Of a stretch of DNA of 64,000 nucleotides, positions 33,205-45,039 are shown piece by piece (position 1 is the first letter of the stretch; every line of letters begins with the position of its first letter). The DNA is from Notamacropus eugenii (Eukaryota > Chordata > Mammalia > Diprotodontia > Macropodidae). The notes under the pieces were generated by a model that did not search any database, was not told the origin of the DNA, and worked only from the letters and a program-made list of their open reading frames with translations. Made by a program: the position numbers and the translations under genes. Location: contig NC_092879.1 in assembly GCF_028372415.1 (NCBI RefSeq), positions 63,552,238-63,616,237 of the forward strand. The letters run 5' to 3'.

Positions 33205-33690
33205 TATTGATTAGAGAAATGTGATTTATAAACACTCTGATGTACCACTTCACACCTCTCAAATTGGCTAATATGATAGAAAAGGAAAATGATCAATGTT
33301 GGAGAGGATATGGGACAATTGGGACATTAATGCACTGTTGGTAGAGTTGTGAGGTGATGCAAACTATTCAGGAGAGCAATTTGGAACTGTGACCAAAAGA
33401 CTATAAAACTGTATGTATCTGCATACCCATTGACCCAGCAATAGCACTAGTAGTATAAGAAAAAGATTTTAAAAAGGTAAAGGACCTGTATTTTCTTTCA
33501 CAACATGACCAATATGGAAATATGTATTGGATGATTGCAATTGTGTGACCTATATAAAATTACTTGCCATCTCAGGGAGGAGGAAGGGAAGGAGGGAGGG
33601 AAAGAATTTGGAAACAGTATTTTTTTAAAATGAATGTTAAAAATTATTTTTACATATAATTGAAAAAAATAAAATATTATTTAAAAAAGA
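33205..33690 (+). repeat. L1 LINE 3' end (ORF2 C-terminus and 3' UTR)
   Basis: 'attagagaaatgtgatttataaacactctgatgtaccac' corresponds to the REMQIKTTLRYHLTP-type end of L1 ORF2. It is followed by 'atgttggagaggatatggg' and a 3' UTR ending in 'aatgaatgttaaaaatt...aataaaatatt' plus an A run. 5'-truncated and dead. Confidence 0.75.
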
Positions 33691-33699
33691 ACCCTTGTT

Positions 33700-34595
33700 C
33701 TTGGTGACCATTAAGGTCCCTTTCAACTCTTTCATTTTGTAATACTATGATCATGTAACACAAAGTAATTTCAAGAGGGAAAGAGTATTAATAACTAGAG
33801 GGACATGGTCAATGCCAAGTCATTTAACTTTTCAGACTCAGTGTCCTTCTCTGTAGAACAGAGATAATCATGCCTGTGAGACCTTTCTCACTGGATTGTA
33901 GAGTGTTCTTCACACCTTGAAATACCGTATGAATCTGAGTTAGGGCCACCAAGAGGGAAGCATTCTCGACTCCAGAAGTACTATACAAATACTGAAATAC
34001 AATTTTCATCATATGACAGAAGATTCAACACAGAACTTTAGTAAACTTCTCATTTGTATAAAATCCTGTGAAATCCTATATTTGAAGGCAATAAGGGTAA
34101 GCTTTCATGGCATACATTCAAGGAAATTAAGGAAATAAGAACAGAGCCTTCTACCGAATGTCAAGGTCAACAGTTCCCATGTCCTTCTAGAGATGACAAA
34201 GTCCAAAACTTTGGTTTTTCTCCAGAACACATAGTCACAATTTACTATGTGCCAGATATATTTGGAAAGAATATTAACAGGAAATGTTCTATAAAATAAA
34301 AAAATGAAATCATTTAGAAGGGCCAGGAATTGGAATAACAACTCTGAGGGGAAAAAGCCAGTTCTAACAAAAACAAACACAAACAACACGGTAAAAGAAA
34401 TATCCTAGACAATACAGACATTTTCAACAGGGATCCCCAATTAAAACCTTAGAAAGATGTGAACTAGAAATGTAGAGGCCTAGAAAAGAAGGCTCAGGAT
34501 TAGTTATAAGAGGAAGAGCTATCCATGCATCCAGTATTCTCTCCAGAATTAGCTTAATGGTGACACTTCCTGTTTAACAAACTTAAGATCATAGA
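33700..34595. other. Intergenic DNA, no gene seen
   Basis: A short 'aggtccctttcaactctttcattttgtaatactatgatc' piece at 33712 is an L3-like tail. The 94-codon minus frame 34105-34389 shows no family features. Confidence 0.4.
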
Positions 34596-34599
34596 GGCC

Positions 34600-34790
34600 T
34601 TCAGTTACTTAGCATCATTGCAGATTCTGCGCTAGAAGTGATCTTTAGAGTCATCCAGTCCAGTTCCTTCTTTTTAAAAAAGAGGAAACTGATCCCCAGT
34701 GATGGAACGTGCCTTTCCCAGAATCCCCTAAGTTGTTGGTGGTCCTTAAACTCAGGTTCTTTACTTTTCAACCCCAAACTCTTTCTACTC
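34600..34790 (-). repeat. THER/MIR-type SINE remnant
   Basis: 'gctagaagtgatctttagagtcatccagtccagttcc...aggaaactgatccccagtgatgg' on the reverse strand, with 'caaactctttctac' near the head. Confidence 0.55.
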
Positions 34791-34799
34791 ATTCACTGC

Positions 34800-35995
34800 A
34801 GTTAAAATTGATCCTGAGTTCTTATGTCACTGCTCTCTCTTAGTTCTCTTCCTATCTGTGTGACTGCTACCACTTACTCCCCTTTGCACATTTATTACTG
34901 TACCTTCCTACTGATTCAGATTATATCACAAGACTCTTTTCTGGACCCTCTTCTCTCTATATATATTCTCAGCTGATGACCTCATCAGTTCCCAAAAGTT
35001 TGTTGATGACTCCCACATGAATATATTGAGCCCCCCTCTTTCCATCCTGAGTGCTTGTCCTCCATCTGCAACTACCCATGGGTTTCAAATTCAACCTGTC
35101 CAAAACAGAGCTCATTATCTTTACCCCAAATTTAACCCTCTTCCAAAATTCCCCCAATTGTTGATGGCATCACCATTCTTTTCAGTCAGCTAGTTTCATA
35201 AACTCAGCAATATCATTGACTCCTTAATCTCTCTTGCTTTGTCTAATCAGCTGCCATATTTTTCCCCATTTCAATCTTCAGAACGTATTTGTCATCTCTT
35301 TTCTTTTCTCTACTCACATACCTACAATATTAGTTCAGGCCTTCTGTTACCTGGACTATTTCAATAGTCTCCTAATTAGCATCTTTGCTTCAAGTCTCTC
35401 CTCAAGCCAATTCATCCACCCTACAGCTACTGGAGTGGAGGATTTTTCTAAAGTACAAATATGACCATACCGCTCCTCTACTTCTGAAATATCAATGACT
35501 CCTTGTTTCTTTTGGGATCAAATATTAATGTCACTGTTTTACTTTTTTAATGCCCTTTACGACTGGCCCCAATCTATCTTGCCAGCCTTATACATTATTA
35601 CCCCTCTGACACTGTATGGTTCCAACCTGACAGGCCTTTCTGTTCCTCAGACCCGGCACTCCAGCTCCCATCTCCATGTCTTTACACTGGCTGGTCCTCA
35701 TGCCTGGAATCTATTCCCTCTTTGCCTCTATTTATAATTCCTTGTTTCCTTTAAAATTCAACTCAAGCACTACCCACTACATGAAGACCTTCCTGAAACC
35801 CCAGCTACTAGTTCCCTCCAAATTACCTTTGGTCTATTTTGTATATCCTTACATATATCTATGCTGTCTCCTGTGATGGAATTAAAGTTTCCTGAGGGCA
35901 AGAACTATTCCATTTTTGTCTTTATGTATCAGAGGCCAGCACTGTGTTTGGCACATAATTGGTCTTTAGTAAGTGCTTTTTGATTGGTAGGTTGT
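34800..35995 (+). repeat. L2 LINE, about 1.2 kb of the 3' half
   Basis: Longest L2 piece in the window. It runs from 'gacctcatcagttcccaaaag' through 'ggactatttcaatagtctcctaattagcatc', 'tctccatgtctttacactggctggtcctcatgcctgg', to the tail 'gggcaagaactattcc...ggcacataattggtctttagtaag'. Frames of 66-80 codons are remains of the L2 protein region. Confidence 0.8.
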
Positions 35996-35999
35996 GGGT

Positions 36000-36270
36000 C
36001 TGCCAATAAATTGTGGGCCTATTATCCTAGGATCCCTCTATCTCAATTGACAGTGACTCAGCACTAGAGGACTGGCCACTAAGGGATAAATCCTCTTGGT
36101 CCCAGGATATCACCCAGACTACCCAAGTAAAGGCATGGAGAGAGTGTCCACTATGATGAAATTAATGGTGTTTTCAGTATTAAAGCATGTCAGGATGAAG
36201 TGATAGGGAAGCAATCCAATCTCCCAAAATAAAAATGCTACAATGCAAGTGATTCCTTTAAAGTTATCAC
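36000..36270. other. Intergenic DNA, no gene seen
   Basis: Nothing recognised. Confidence 0.35.
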
Positions 36271-36274
36271 TTCC

Positions 36275-36482
36275 TAGGTAGCTTGATAGTGCAGTTCATA
36301 GGACCCTGGACTTGGAATCCACAAGACCAGAGTTCGAATCCCACCTCAAAACTGTGTCACTCTCTTTAAGACACTTGACCTCTCTGGACTTCTTTTGTCA
36401 AGTGTAAAATGAGAAGGTTGGATTTGATTGCCTCTTGTCTCCCTTTTAGCTCTTTGATTTAGCTCTTTGATTTCATGATAAT
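36275..36482 (+). repeat. tRNA-derived SINE with an L3-like tail
   Basis: 'aggtagcttgatagtgcagttcataggaccctggacttgg', 'gagttcgaatcccacc', core, and end 'gtctcccttttagctctttgatttcatgata', a tail of the CR1/L3 type (MIR3-like). Confidence 0.75.
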
Positions 36483-36489
36483 CCCTGTT

Positions 36490-37475
36490 ACGTCTTCTGT
36501 AGAATTGTGCCTAGAGGTAAATGGAAATAGAGCTTTCCCAAAATATTTCCTGTCTAGAGGAAACCACCCTCAGCTCATTCTGACCAGAGCTGCAAAGTGC
36601 ATCACTCTTTATTATTGGGAGCTTCTTTAGTAGGTCAAACAGACTGCAGATTTCCTCTATCCAGCTGTTTAGCCTTGGGATTCTTGTCTCTGCCTGACAG
36701 TGATGCCTTCTAATTGTTGTTTATAGATGCCAAGAGACTTTGCCCTTCTTTGAGATTAGTCCAATTCTTCTTCTTCTTTTTCTAACATGGGATGTATTTC
36801 TCTCTTCTTGGCCCACCATCATTTGAGGGAATTTCGCATTTGGATTTATGCTCAGCTCCTCAGCTGGGCTCCATCGCTTCATAAGAACTCCCACCACCAC
36901 CCCTCCCTTCCCCACCACCATTCTGCATTCTCCCCCAACAACGACAACGTTTGGTGTTTAACATCTTATACTGAAGCCCTTTCTGCTATTCAATAAACTG
37001 GATGCTTTTGCTTTAAGGAAATAATTTAGGGGAAAAACACATTTGCTGTGGCCATACTGTTGTTGGGTTTTTTCTGTGTTTTTTTTTGACTGATTTTCCA
37101 TTTATTAGTCATTCATCTGGATGGGTGCCTGTACATTTTCCAAAAGGTTTAATGTGGAAAATTATATCTTTGACCATAGGAAATCCTTGCTCAAAATTAC
37201 ATTTTTGTCCATATCTAAGGAGCTCAGGGTACTCGGCAGATATTTTCTTATTAATGCTTAAAACTCTCTGGTGAGATGTATAGCAACAATTATTGGACCC
37301 ATTTAGAATGCGAGCAAGAAAGACTAGGGGAGGTTAACATTTTTAATGTTAAGGTTAGCTGTGGAATATGGGAAAAGAACCTGACTCTCCCCACACCCAG
37401 TCAAGAGCAGGAAATTTACCTTCTTATATTAGAAGAATAATAATGATACCTGCTACTACTGCTCTGTATTTATCT
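36490..37475. other. Intergenic DNA, no gene seen
   Basis: No recognised repeat. Short frames here have low-complexity histidine or arginine runs. Confidence 0.4.
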
Positions 37476-37479
37476 TATT

Positions 37480-37630
37480 CGGACTAATGTATGTATATGT
37501 TGACTCCTCCATAATAATGTTAGTTTCTTGAGGATAGGACCTTTTTTATTTTGCTTTTTCTTTGTATCATGAGCGTTTAGTACGGTGCCTTACACGCAGT
37601 GAATGTTTAATAAATACATATTAATTGATT
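37480..37630 (+). repeat. L2 LINE 3' end
   Basis: 'ttagtttcttgaggataggacc', 'tagtacggtgccttacacgcagtgaatgtttaataaatac' is the L2 tail. Confidence 0.75.
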
Positions 37631-37724
37631 GATCTAGAGAATTCCTTTGAGAGGGGGGAGATGGAGTTAGCAAATGAAATACATAATTCATGAAATGACC
37701 ATTGCTGTGCATATCACATATAAT

Positions 37725-37995
37725 AATAATAGTAGCTCCTATTTGTATAGCACTTTAAAGTTTGTAAAGCACATTAACAAATGTTATCTCACTTGTGCCT
37801 CATAAAACCCCTAGGAAGTAGATGTAATTATTCTTGGCATTTTCTAGATGAGGAAGCTGAAGCAGACAGAAATTAAGTGAGCTGTCCAGGGTCTCACAGC
37901 TGGTAAGTTTCTGAGGCAGGATTTGTACTTTGGTCTTCCTCATGCCAGGTCCAGCACACCAGTCTGTGCACTACACCCTCTAGCTGCCTCTACAT
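37725..37995 (-). repeat. MIR/CORE-SINE, nearly full length
   Basis: 'agtagctcctatttgtatagcactttaaagtttgtaaagcac', 'tgtccagggtctcacagctggtaag', 'gcactacaccctctagctgcc' on the reverse strand. Confidence 0.85.
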
Positions 37996-38149
37996 ATTTC
38001 TTTCTGCATCTCTGACTCTGAGAGAAATATCGGCATAGGGCAGACTGGTGACCAGCATAGGTGAGGCCATTGGCAAACACTGATCTGCCATCGGTTAAAT
38101 ATCTGTGTTAAACAAATAAGTGTCGTTAAGAGAAAATATCATTTCCCAA

Positions 38150-38310
38150 AGGATTATAGATTAAGAACCAGAAAGAACTTCAGATAGAGGAGGAAACTGA
38201 AGGCCATGGGAGAAGTGACTTAGCCAAGGTCTCATTGGTAGGTGGTAGCAGAGCCAGGATCCAAAACCATGTCCTATAACTCTAAAGACTTTTCACTCTG
38301 GTCTACTCTT
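38150..38310 (-). repeat. MIR/THER-type SINE remnant
   Basis: 'gaggaaactgaaggccatgggagaagtgacttagccaaggtctc' is a reverse-strand SINE core. Confidence 0.65.
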
Positions 38311-38639
38311 ATCCTCCTGTTCCATTCTTAGTCTATATGTAGATACACATAAACACACACACACATGGAATGAAAAAAAATTTTGGTTTCTTTCTCCCCT
38401 CCATCTAAGGGAATGGAAAAAATGCTAAAAATAGAACATAATCTTGAATCATTGATAGTCAAGTGTCCTTTAAGTAAAGCAAAGCATTGACTGGTTATCA
38501 ATTTTTGTCTGGAAACTTTTCTCAAGGTAGACTGGCAAAGGCTTTGAGACAGGAGTGGAAACCAAAAAGGAAAAAAAGGTGGTTTATATCCACATTCATG
38601 AGCTCATTTTTCTGGGGTGCTTCTGAGTCCTGTTACTGA

Positions 38640-39010
38640 CTTATCAGATGATTAATTAAAAACAAACATCCCCTAAACACACAAAATGATCGCTGTCATT
38701 GACAGGCAGAACAATGTCATCTCCCTTTCCTTTTCCCCACAACAAAACTTTCTAGAGTTATTGATTTCCAGTGTTTAAAGCGATAGTATCCACATTGGAA
38801 ATGATTTCCGTTTTCCCCTCAAGTAAATCCTTTTCTAATTTAATGCAAATTACTTTAGAAGGTGGAAAATTCAAGGTACTTTAATCATCTTTTCCTTAAA
38901 TAATTTTTAATCAACCAAAATTATACAATCTTGCATGCAATTAAGAATGTCATAGATGATACTTTGAGAAAACCTCCTGGTTCAGTACATCTCTTAATAT
39001 AGTTTTGGAT
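38640..39010. promoter_or_regulatory. Candidate conserved enhancer block
   Basis: Repeat-free DNA holding a perfect TALE-type inverted repeat CTGTCA-T-TGACAG (38693-38705), AACAATG (SOX-like) at 38710, a perfect POU octamer ATGCAAAT (38843-38850), and several TAAT cores. Motif density and lack of repeats suggest a developmental enhancer. This is inference only. Confidence 0.4.
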
Positions 39011-39224
39011 TGTAGGGTTTAGTTTCCTTTCAATGTCTTTGTCGTAAGGGAAGCAGATAACAGTTTGAGAAGACTATATAAGCCATTAGTGCCTAAACAG
39101 AGTCGCTAATTTAAGGTAAAGAACTCTTTCAATGTATATTAATTCATGTTTACCCTTTTATTTAGATATTTTGATTCACTGAGTATATTTTGCAAATATT
39201 CAGTCCCAGGAGAAAGAACATCAA

Positions 39225-39325
39225 CTACTTGGATGCAAAGACATTTTTGTTTCCCTGGTGCCTAGCACAGTGCCTAGCATATACTAATAGCTATTTAATA
39301 CGTTTGCTGAATTGAATCCAATTGA
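39225..39325 (+). repeat. L2 LINE 3' end, short
   Basis: 'ttccctggtgcctagcacagtgcctagcatatactaatagc...gctgaattgaat'. Confidence 0.75.
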
Positions 39326-39367
39326 CAGTATAAAACCCTTTCCACCCCAATCAGCATATTCCATGTT

Positions 39368-39370
<3 letters not shown>

Positions 39371-39448
<78 letters not shown>

Positions 39449-39485
39449 TATCCCTCTCCTTCTCCCTCTCCCTCCCTCCCTCCCC
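39371..39485. repeat. (TC)n then CCCT-rich tract
   Basis: About 74 bases of pure TC (39371-39444), then CTCCCTCC words to 39485. It yields a false leucine-serine frame. Confidence 0.95.
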
Positions 39486-39489
39486 CCTT

Positions 39490-40370
39490 CCTTGTCTTGG
39501 CCTTACAAGGCTCTAGACCCATCTTCAGTGAATTATTACAAATTTTCATCCCACATCTCATGGGCCTCTCCTCCAGTTGATTGACATCAGGCTGAGTTAA
39601 GTTCTTTCTTTGACTTAACTGTGGTACCATGATTCTCAAAGTCCTTTAGTGACTACTCATCATTCTTAGGCTTATGGACAAGATATAACCTTTGGAGATC
39701 TTCACTAAAATGGATAGAATGACTTATTTATCTCTTCAACAAATTTTTTTTTTAATGATTGAACACTGTAATGTGTGCACAACACACTATTAGAAACTAT
39801 GGGGAGAGTCCAAGAGGTATTAAAAATATCAACTTTGCCCTCAATAAGCTTTTAATCTATTTAGGGAGAAAAGCAATGATCATGTGACAATATAAGTGAT
39901 AATAGAAGATTAAAATAATAGTCCATTAAAATGGCCTTGATAGACAGTAACGGCTCTAAGAGTTTGGAGGCCAAGGTCAGTATTGGTTGGGGTGGTATAG
40001 GAGGCTTGTGGAATGTGAGCAGCCTGTAAGATTGGCACAAAGGAAGAGGAGGAGGTGGCCATTAAAGGCAATAGCATTGCAGAGTAAAGAATGTGGGAGG
40101 TAGAAGAATAACCTATCTTGATGCTCCTGTTTGTCTGAGACATATTGTTCAAAGTTCCCATCATATAAGTCATCTCATTGCTTCCCCTGAAATTTTTCAA
40201 AAGTCATATCTTGACTCTAGAGCAAGCATTTCCATTCATCCACCAAAAGTGATCTCTCATCAATAACATGTTGCTGAAATCTTGCATCTTTCACAGGGAA
40301 GAGTAATTTTTTTTCTTCTTTTCATGTTCCACTTGGACATGCAACTGGCTATTCTCCCAGATCTCTTACC
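39490..40370. other. Intergenic DNA with an old repeat at about 39740-39875
   Basis: The 'aatgattgaacactgtaatgtgtgcacaac...tgccctcaataagcttttaatctatttaggg' piece belongs to the same family as 24480-24790. No gene seen elsewhere. Confidence 0.4.
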
Positions 40371-40374
40371 TGTA

Positions 40375-40625
40375 TGAAGCAGAGCCCTGGCTTGAGAATC
40401 AGGAAAACATGAATTTAAATCCTCCCTCAGACACTTATTGGCTACATGACTTTGGGTAAGTCACTTAACTTCTCTCCACCTCAGTTTCCTTTTCTGTAAA
40501 ACGAACATAATAATAGCAAATACCTTTCAGAGTTGCTGTAAGGATCAAATGAGATAATGCACACAAAGTGTTTTGTAAACTTTAAAATACTATTTAGATT
40601 TGAGCTATAATCATTATTACCCACC
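40375..40625 (+). repeat. MIR/MAR1-type SINE
   Basis: 'gaagcagagccctggcttgagaatcaggaaaac', 'ctacatgactttgggtaagtcact', 'cttttctgtaaaacgaacataataatag', 'gatcaaatgagataatgcacacaaagtgttttgtaaac'. Confidence 0.85.
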
Positions 40626-40629
40626 TTCT

Positions 40630-41270
40630 CTAGAACAATGCATTCATTGATATGGCTTGGTATTTGGTTTCTCTCCTTTGTGTTTGCTCATGCATTGGTT
40701 TCCTGGGTCAGTTCTACTGTCTTCATTTTCTGAATCTGTGTATTCTTTTCCTTGCTGTCGGTGTTGGCCATCAGGGGAACAAGGTCTATGCCACAGGACT
40801 GGCTCTCTGACATCATATCTAGCCCAGCACTGGGCATAAGTATGTATGGTGATAATTCCACTCATTTCAAAGAGGGATAGCACTCTTTAGTCTTTATAAG
40901 GAGTGTTTCTCCCATTAAAGTTTATACTGACTGGCTTGAATAGGTATACATCAGCTAGTCTTTGGGCAGCTTTTCACTGTTCTATTGGTCCTGTCCATTT
41001 ATACCTGAAAGTGGATCACTTTTCCTTGCCTCTTTTTTGAGTGGGTTGCTGTTTGGGTGGAGAGTGTCAATGTTTAAGCAATATCACATTCCGTTTAAAA
41101 CCTCCTCACCTCATTTTCTCTTCTAAGCTACAAAGCATGTTGCATTTTTAAGAATTCTGCCCAGCAGTGAGAAGATGCTCTTCTTCAAGGGTGAATATAA
41201 AAGCCAGACAATTCAAACATTATCTGACAATCATGTCAGTGCCAGAGGATAACATGCTATACCTTTTAGG
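40630..41270. other. Intergenic DNA, no gene seen
   Basis: No recognised repeat or coding frame. Confidence 0.4.
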
Positions 41271-41274
41271 TTCA

Positions 41275-41785
41275 GTTTAATCCAATAAACACTTGTTTTT
41301 TGCCTACTACATACCAGGTACTTTGCCAGGGCCCAGGTTATAATGACAAGAATAAAACAGTCCCTGTCCTGTGGGAGCTTATTTTTATTGGGAGGAAGAT
41401 GGTGTGTGGCAGCTAGGTGGTGCATAGGGTGGATAGAGTACCCTGGCCTGCAATCAGGCTGACTTGAGTTCACATCTGGCTTCAGAAGCTTACTAGCTGT
41501 GTGACCTCGGGCAAGTCACTTCACCTTGAAATGGAAGGGTTAGGATAAATCTTGTGTAGCAATGGCATCTTAGCTGTGCTTAAAGGAAGCTAGGAATAAC
41601 TATGAAAGCAACAGCAACATATATACAGCACTGTAAAGTTCACAATGAGCTTTCTATATGTTACTTCATTAGCTTCTAAGAGACTGATGTGAGGAGGAGG
41701 AAGAGGTGCATTCCAGGCAAGGGGACCAGTCTATGCAAAGGCCCAGAGACTGGAGATAGAACCTTCTCAATGAGGAACTGCTCAA
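41275..41785 (+). repeat. Old repeat interrupted by a SINE
   Basis: The 'caataaacacttgttttttgcctactacataccagg...ggagcttatttttattgggagg' family piece (41280-41400) is followed by a SINE (41405-41535: 'ggcagctaggtggtgcatagggtggatagag...gtgtgacctcgggcaagtcac'). The older element then seems to resume at about 41685-41780 ('ggtgcattccaggcaaggggaccagtctatgcaaaggccc'). Confidence 0.6.
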
Positions 41786-41869
41786 TGCACATGAAAAATG
41801 AAAATAAATTGCACATTTCTGTAAATGTTGTTCTAATTCCCCATGACAGGGAAAACAAAGTTTATAAAA

Positions 41870-42345
41870 AAGTTCTTTCTGAAATCTGCTAGCACCTCCA
41901 ATTTAGACAAACTATTTAAACACAGCTTCCTTCATCACAGCTGGCTGCTTGTGAATAAGAAATATTTCAATACACTGCTAAAATGTCCTAAATGGAATTT
42001 TTAGAAATCCCACGTTATGCATCTGCATGTGCAATTCTGACTAAATCATAATACTGCATAGTGGTAATGTATTTCATACTTTGCTAATTACTTTATTAGC
42101 TAATTGGTATTAAAACAGATTGCGCGAATACCTAATATGATTTCCTAACTGCTGCTTGGTGTTAAAGTGTGAAACGGCAGCCCTGTTAATTCATTGAGAG
42201 ACATAGAGAAGGCATCATCATGGCAATAAACGTTATGAATGATCGGAATATGCAGAGAACCCACATACACAAACCCGATTTGTAGATGAGCCATTTGATT
42301 TCCCTAAAGAATTCTGTTGTGAATTTGCAAGCAAAAGGTCAACCC
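41870..42345. promoter_or_regulatory. Candidate conserved homeobox-type enhancer
   Basis: About 475 repeat-free bases. TAATTA at 42085-42090 and TTAGCTAATT at 42096-42105 form a dense homeodomain cluster. Near 42017 'atgcatctgcatgtgc' is POU-like, and several CpGs survive ('gcgcgaa' 42122, 'acgtta' 42013) despite the AT-rich setting. The block is bounded on both sides by SINEs or older repeats. Enhancer status is inference. Confidence 0.45.
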
Positions 42346-42364
42346 AGCAGAAGCCTAACCATCT

Positions 42365-42640
42365 CCATATTTTGAGACTGCATGGCAAAGTGGATTGAGG
42401 CCTGGCTTTGAAATCAGAAAAACTGAGTTAGGAACCTACCTTGGAATCTTATTAGCTGCGTGACCTTGGTCAAGTACTGGGCATCTCTGAACCTTGGTCT
42501 TCTCATCTATAAAATGGGCTAATATCCCCAAGTGCTAATAATAACATTTCCCTAGTAGTCATGAGGACTGAATGAGACAATATGAATAAAGCCTCTGGCA
42601 GACTTTCAAGAACTTTACGGATGCCAGATACTATTAATCT
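42365..42640 (+). repeat. MIR/MAR1-type SINE
   Basis: 'gactgcatggcaaagtggattgaggcctggctttgaaatcag', 'gctgcgtgaccttggtcaagtac', 'catctataaaatgggctaatatcccc', tail with 'gaatgagacaatatgaataaagcc'. Confidence 0.8.
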
Positions 42641-42749
42641 AAGCAGGCACTTGGCCTGCAGCATGGTGATAGAGCTCAGCATCACCAGCTGCTCTTCTCT
42701 TCTTCCCCCCTGCTTGGGCAGCCACATAGACCTATGGGGGTTCCATGGG

Positions 42750-43115
42750 GCATAGACTCTATGTACTTACCTTTCCCCCCCCTTCATCTGCTTGCTACTT
42801 TATAGTATAATTTCCATAGGTGGTGAGGATATCTGACTGTAAGCTGTCCAAAGGCAGGGACCAGGTATCACTCACTTTTGTATCTGCCCTGGTGATTTGC
42901 ATATAGTGAGTGGTCAGTGAATATTTGTTGAATCCTCCTCAAATGATCATGTGTATATGTATACAATTGTTCATATTTATTATCTATCGCCCCACTCCCA
43001 CCCCAAGCAGAATGCGGGCTTCTTAGGGCAGGATGACTTTCTTCTGGTATTTGTGATCCTAGTGCCTGGCACATTCCCTAGCATAGAATTGATATTGAAG
43101 AAATGCTTATTGGAT
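42750..43115 (+). repeat. Two L2 LINE 3' ends in series
   Basis: First end about 42830-42935 ('gtaagctgtccaaaggcaggg...gtgagtggtcagtgaatatttgttgaat'). Second about 42985-43110 ('gcaggatgactttcttc...agtgcctggcacattccctagc...aaatgcttattgg'). Confidence 0.7.
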
Positions 43116-43159
43116 TATTGAATCCTAATTTAATTTGGAATATAATTTGAGTCAACACG

Positions 43160-43620
43160 GGTCACTAAGAACTCTCAGGGCACCTAGTCTGTGCCTAATG
43201 CTGTTCTGTAGAAGATGCAGAAGAAACAGATGTCCCAGCCCCTACCCACAAGAAGCTATAACCTATTTAAGGGAGTAAAATATATAGGAAATTTCAATAA
43301 AATATTTACACACTTCAGGAAGAGAAATATTTATTTGAAATGAAAATGGTAATGCGAGAACATTACAGTATGTAGTTAATGGAAGGAAATGTTCAAAATC
43401 TTCACTATCAGCTCCTCTGCATTTCAAAGAACAATGTGCTTCAGACTTGGCACAGTCGCCCACATTTTTTAACACCTCTTTGTCCCAACCATATTCAGGG
43501 AAATGTGCATTCACTCAAGGAGCATTTCTTATCAGCTAGTGTATGTCAGGTATCATGCTAGCCAAGAAAGATCCAAACAAAAAAAAGGTAGCAGTTCCTG
43601 TCCTCAGGGAGAGTCTCTAC
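43160..43620 (+). repeat. Old repeat family, two pieces
   Basis: Pieces at about 43175-43280 ('gcacctagtctgtgcctaatgctgttctg...agccccta...agctataacc') and 43510-43620 belong to the 24480 family. The DNA between has no gene. Confidence 0.45.
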
Positions 43621-43624
43621 TCTC

Positions 43625-43885
43625 AAGCCCCCATTCCCTAGCCCCCAGGTCCTTATTCCCTCTTGCCTCCAATGTCCTAATTGTTCTTCTTACCTTTAGT
43701 TCGGAGGTTTCAAACAGGCAATTCACTCCCCAGTACAGTCTAGATTAAAATGGAATTGGGAACTATTTCACAACCTAAATAAAAGTATAGTTAGACATAG
43801 AAAATATTGCATTTGAAAACTAAGTCAATATGCAACCACAGGGATCCTTAGGTACAGTTTAGTGGCTCATTTCTATTTGAATTGG
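43625..43885. other. Intergenic DNA, no gene seen
   Basis: Nothing recognised. Confidence 0.35.
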
Positions 43886-43889
43886 ATAC

Positions 43890-44465
43890 TGCTGCTCTAT
43901 TCTCCTCCCTCGACAATCCATCCTCCACACAACTTGGAATAGGTCTGATCATGTCACTTCTCTGTTCAAAAACTCTTCCATGGCTCCCTATTACCCTGTA
44001 GGATAAAGTATTTCTTCCTCAGCCTGGTATTTGAGGTCCTTCCCAGCTGGTTCTACCAACCTTTTCAGTTTGTTTCATTTCATCCCTCTGCAATGACTCC
44101 ATGTGAATAGCCCTAACTGGGCTATGAGCTGTCCCCTAAATTGGACTTGCCATTTTCTGCTTCTATGTATGACACAAGTCATTCCTCCTACCCTGAAATG
44201 CACTCCCTTCTCATAGCTAGCTTTCAGAATCAGAGATGCCAACTCCTTCTGGAAGGCTTCACTGACTGGCTTCGCCCCTAAAACATTAGTGCTTACTCCA
44301 ACCTCAAAAGACTGTATATTTAATAATCTTGGCATGTATTCAATCCCCCAGGAGAATGGAAGCACCTTGAGAGTAGATCACTGCATTTTGGTGCCTTGTA
44401 CTGTATTCTTGGTGTTCCTTCTGCAGATTAGGTCCTTAATAAGTATTTGTTGACTTGAATTCCAT
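43890..44465 (+). repeat. L2 LINE 3' fragment
   Basis: 'caatccatcctccacacaacttggaataggtctgatcatgtcacttctctg', 'catggctccctattaccctgtaggataaa', tail 'caccttgagagtagatcac...gtccttaataagtatttgttgac'. Confidence 0.85.
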
Positions 44466-44569
44466 TATTATGTAGCTTTAAAATGGTTACATGTATTTGA
44501 GTTTCAGTTCTAAAATCGTGTACTTAGAACTCAGTACTGGTTTCCATTTTGGGGCATTGAAACACCTTT

Positions 44570-44815
44570 GTTGTTCAGTCATGTCTAGCGCTTCATGATC
44601 CCATTTGGGGTTTTCTTGACAAAGATGCTTGAATGGTTTGCCATTTCTTTCTCCAGCTCATTTTACAGATGAGGAAACTGAGGCAAACAGGATGAAGTGA
44701 CTCGCCCAGGGTCAGGCAGCTAGTAAGTGTCTGAGGCCAGATTTGAACTCAGGAAGAGGAGTCTTCCTGACTCCAGACCAGGCACTCTATCCACTGCAGC
44801 GCCACCTAGCAGAAC
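44570..44815 (-). repeat. MAR1-type marsupial SINE, nearly full length
   Basis: Reverse-strand copy of the same type as 32885-33135: 'gttgttcagtcatgtctagcgcttcatgatcccatttggggttttcttgacaaagatg', 'ggtttgccatttctttctccagctc', and the head complement 'ctctatccactgcagcgccacctag'. Confidence 0.9.
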
Positions 44816-45039
44816 CTTTACATTGTTCAATATCCGATATTGCTCTACCATTCTGAATGGTTGCTTTTCCACTCACATTACAATTAGTTCACCCCATTGG
44901 CATGCATCACCACTGTCCTCTCACCCAATAGCACATATTTGTAGATACCACAGAATCCTTTACACCCTGCATGTGCTTTGTATGTGCAATATTGCATGTA
45001 CAAAAATTAACTGGAGAACCATATGGTAGAAAAAACAAT

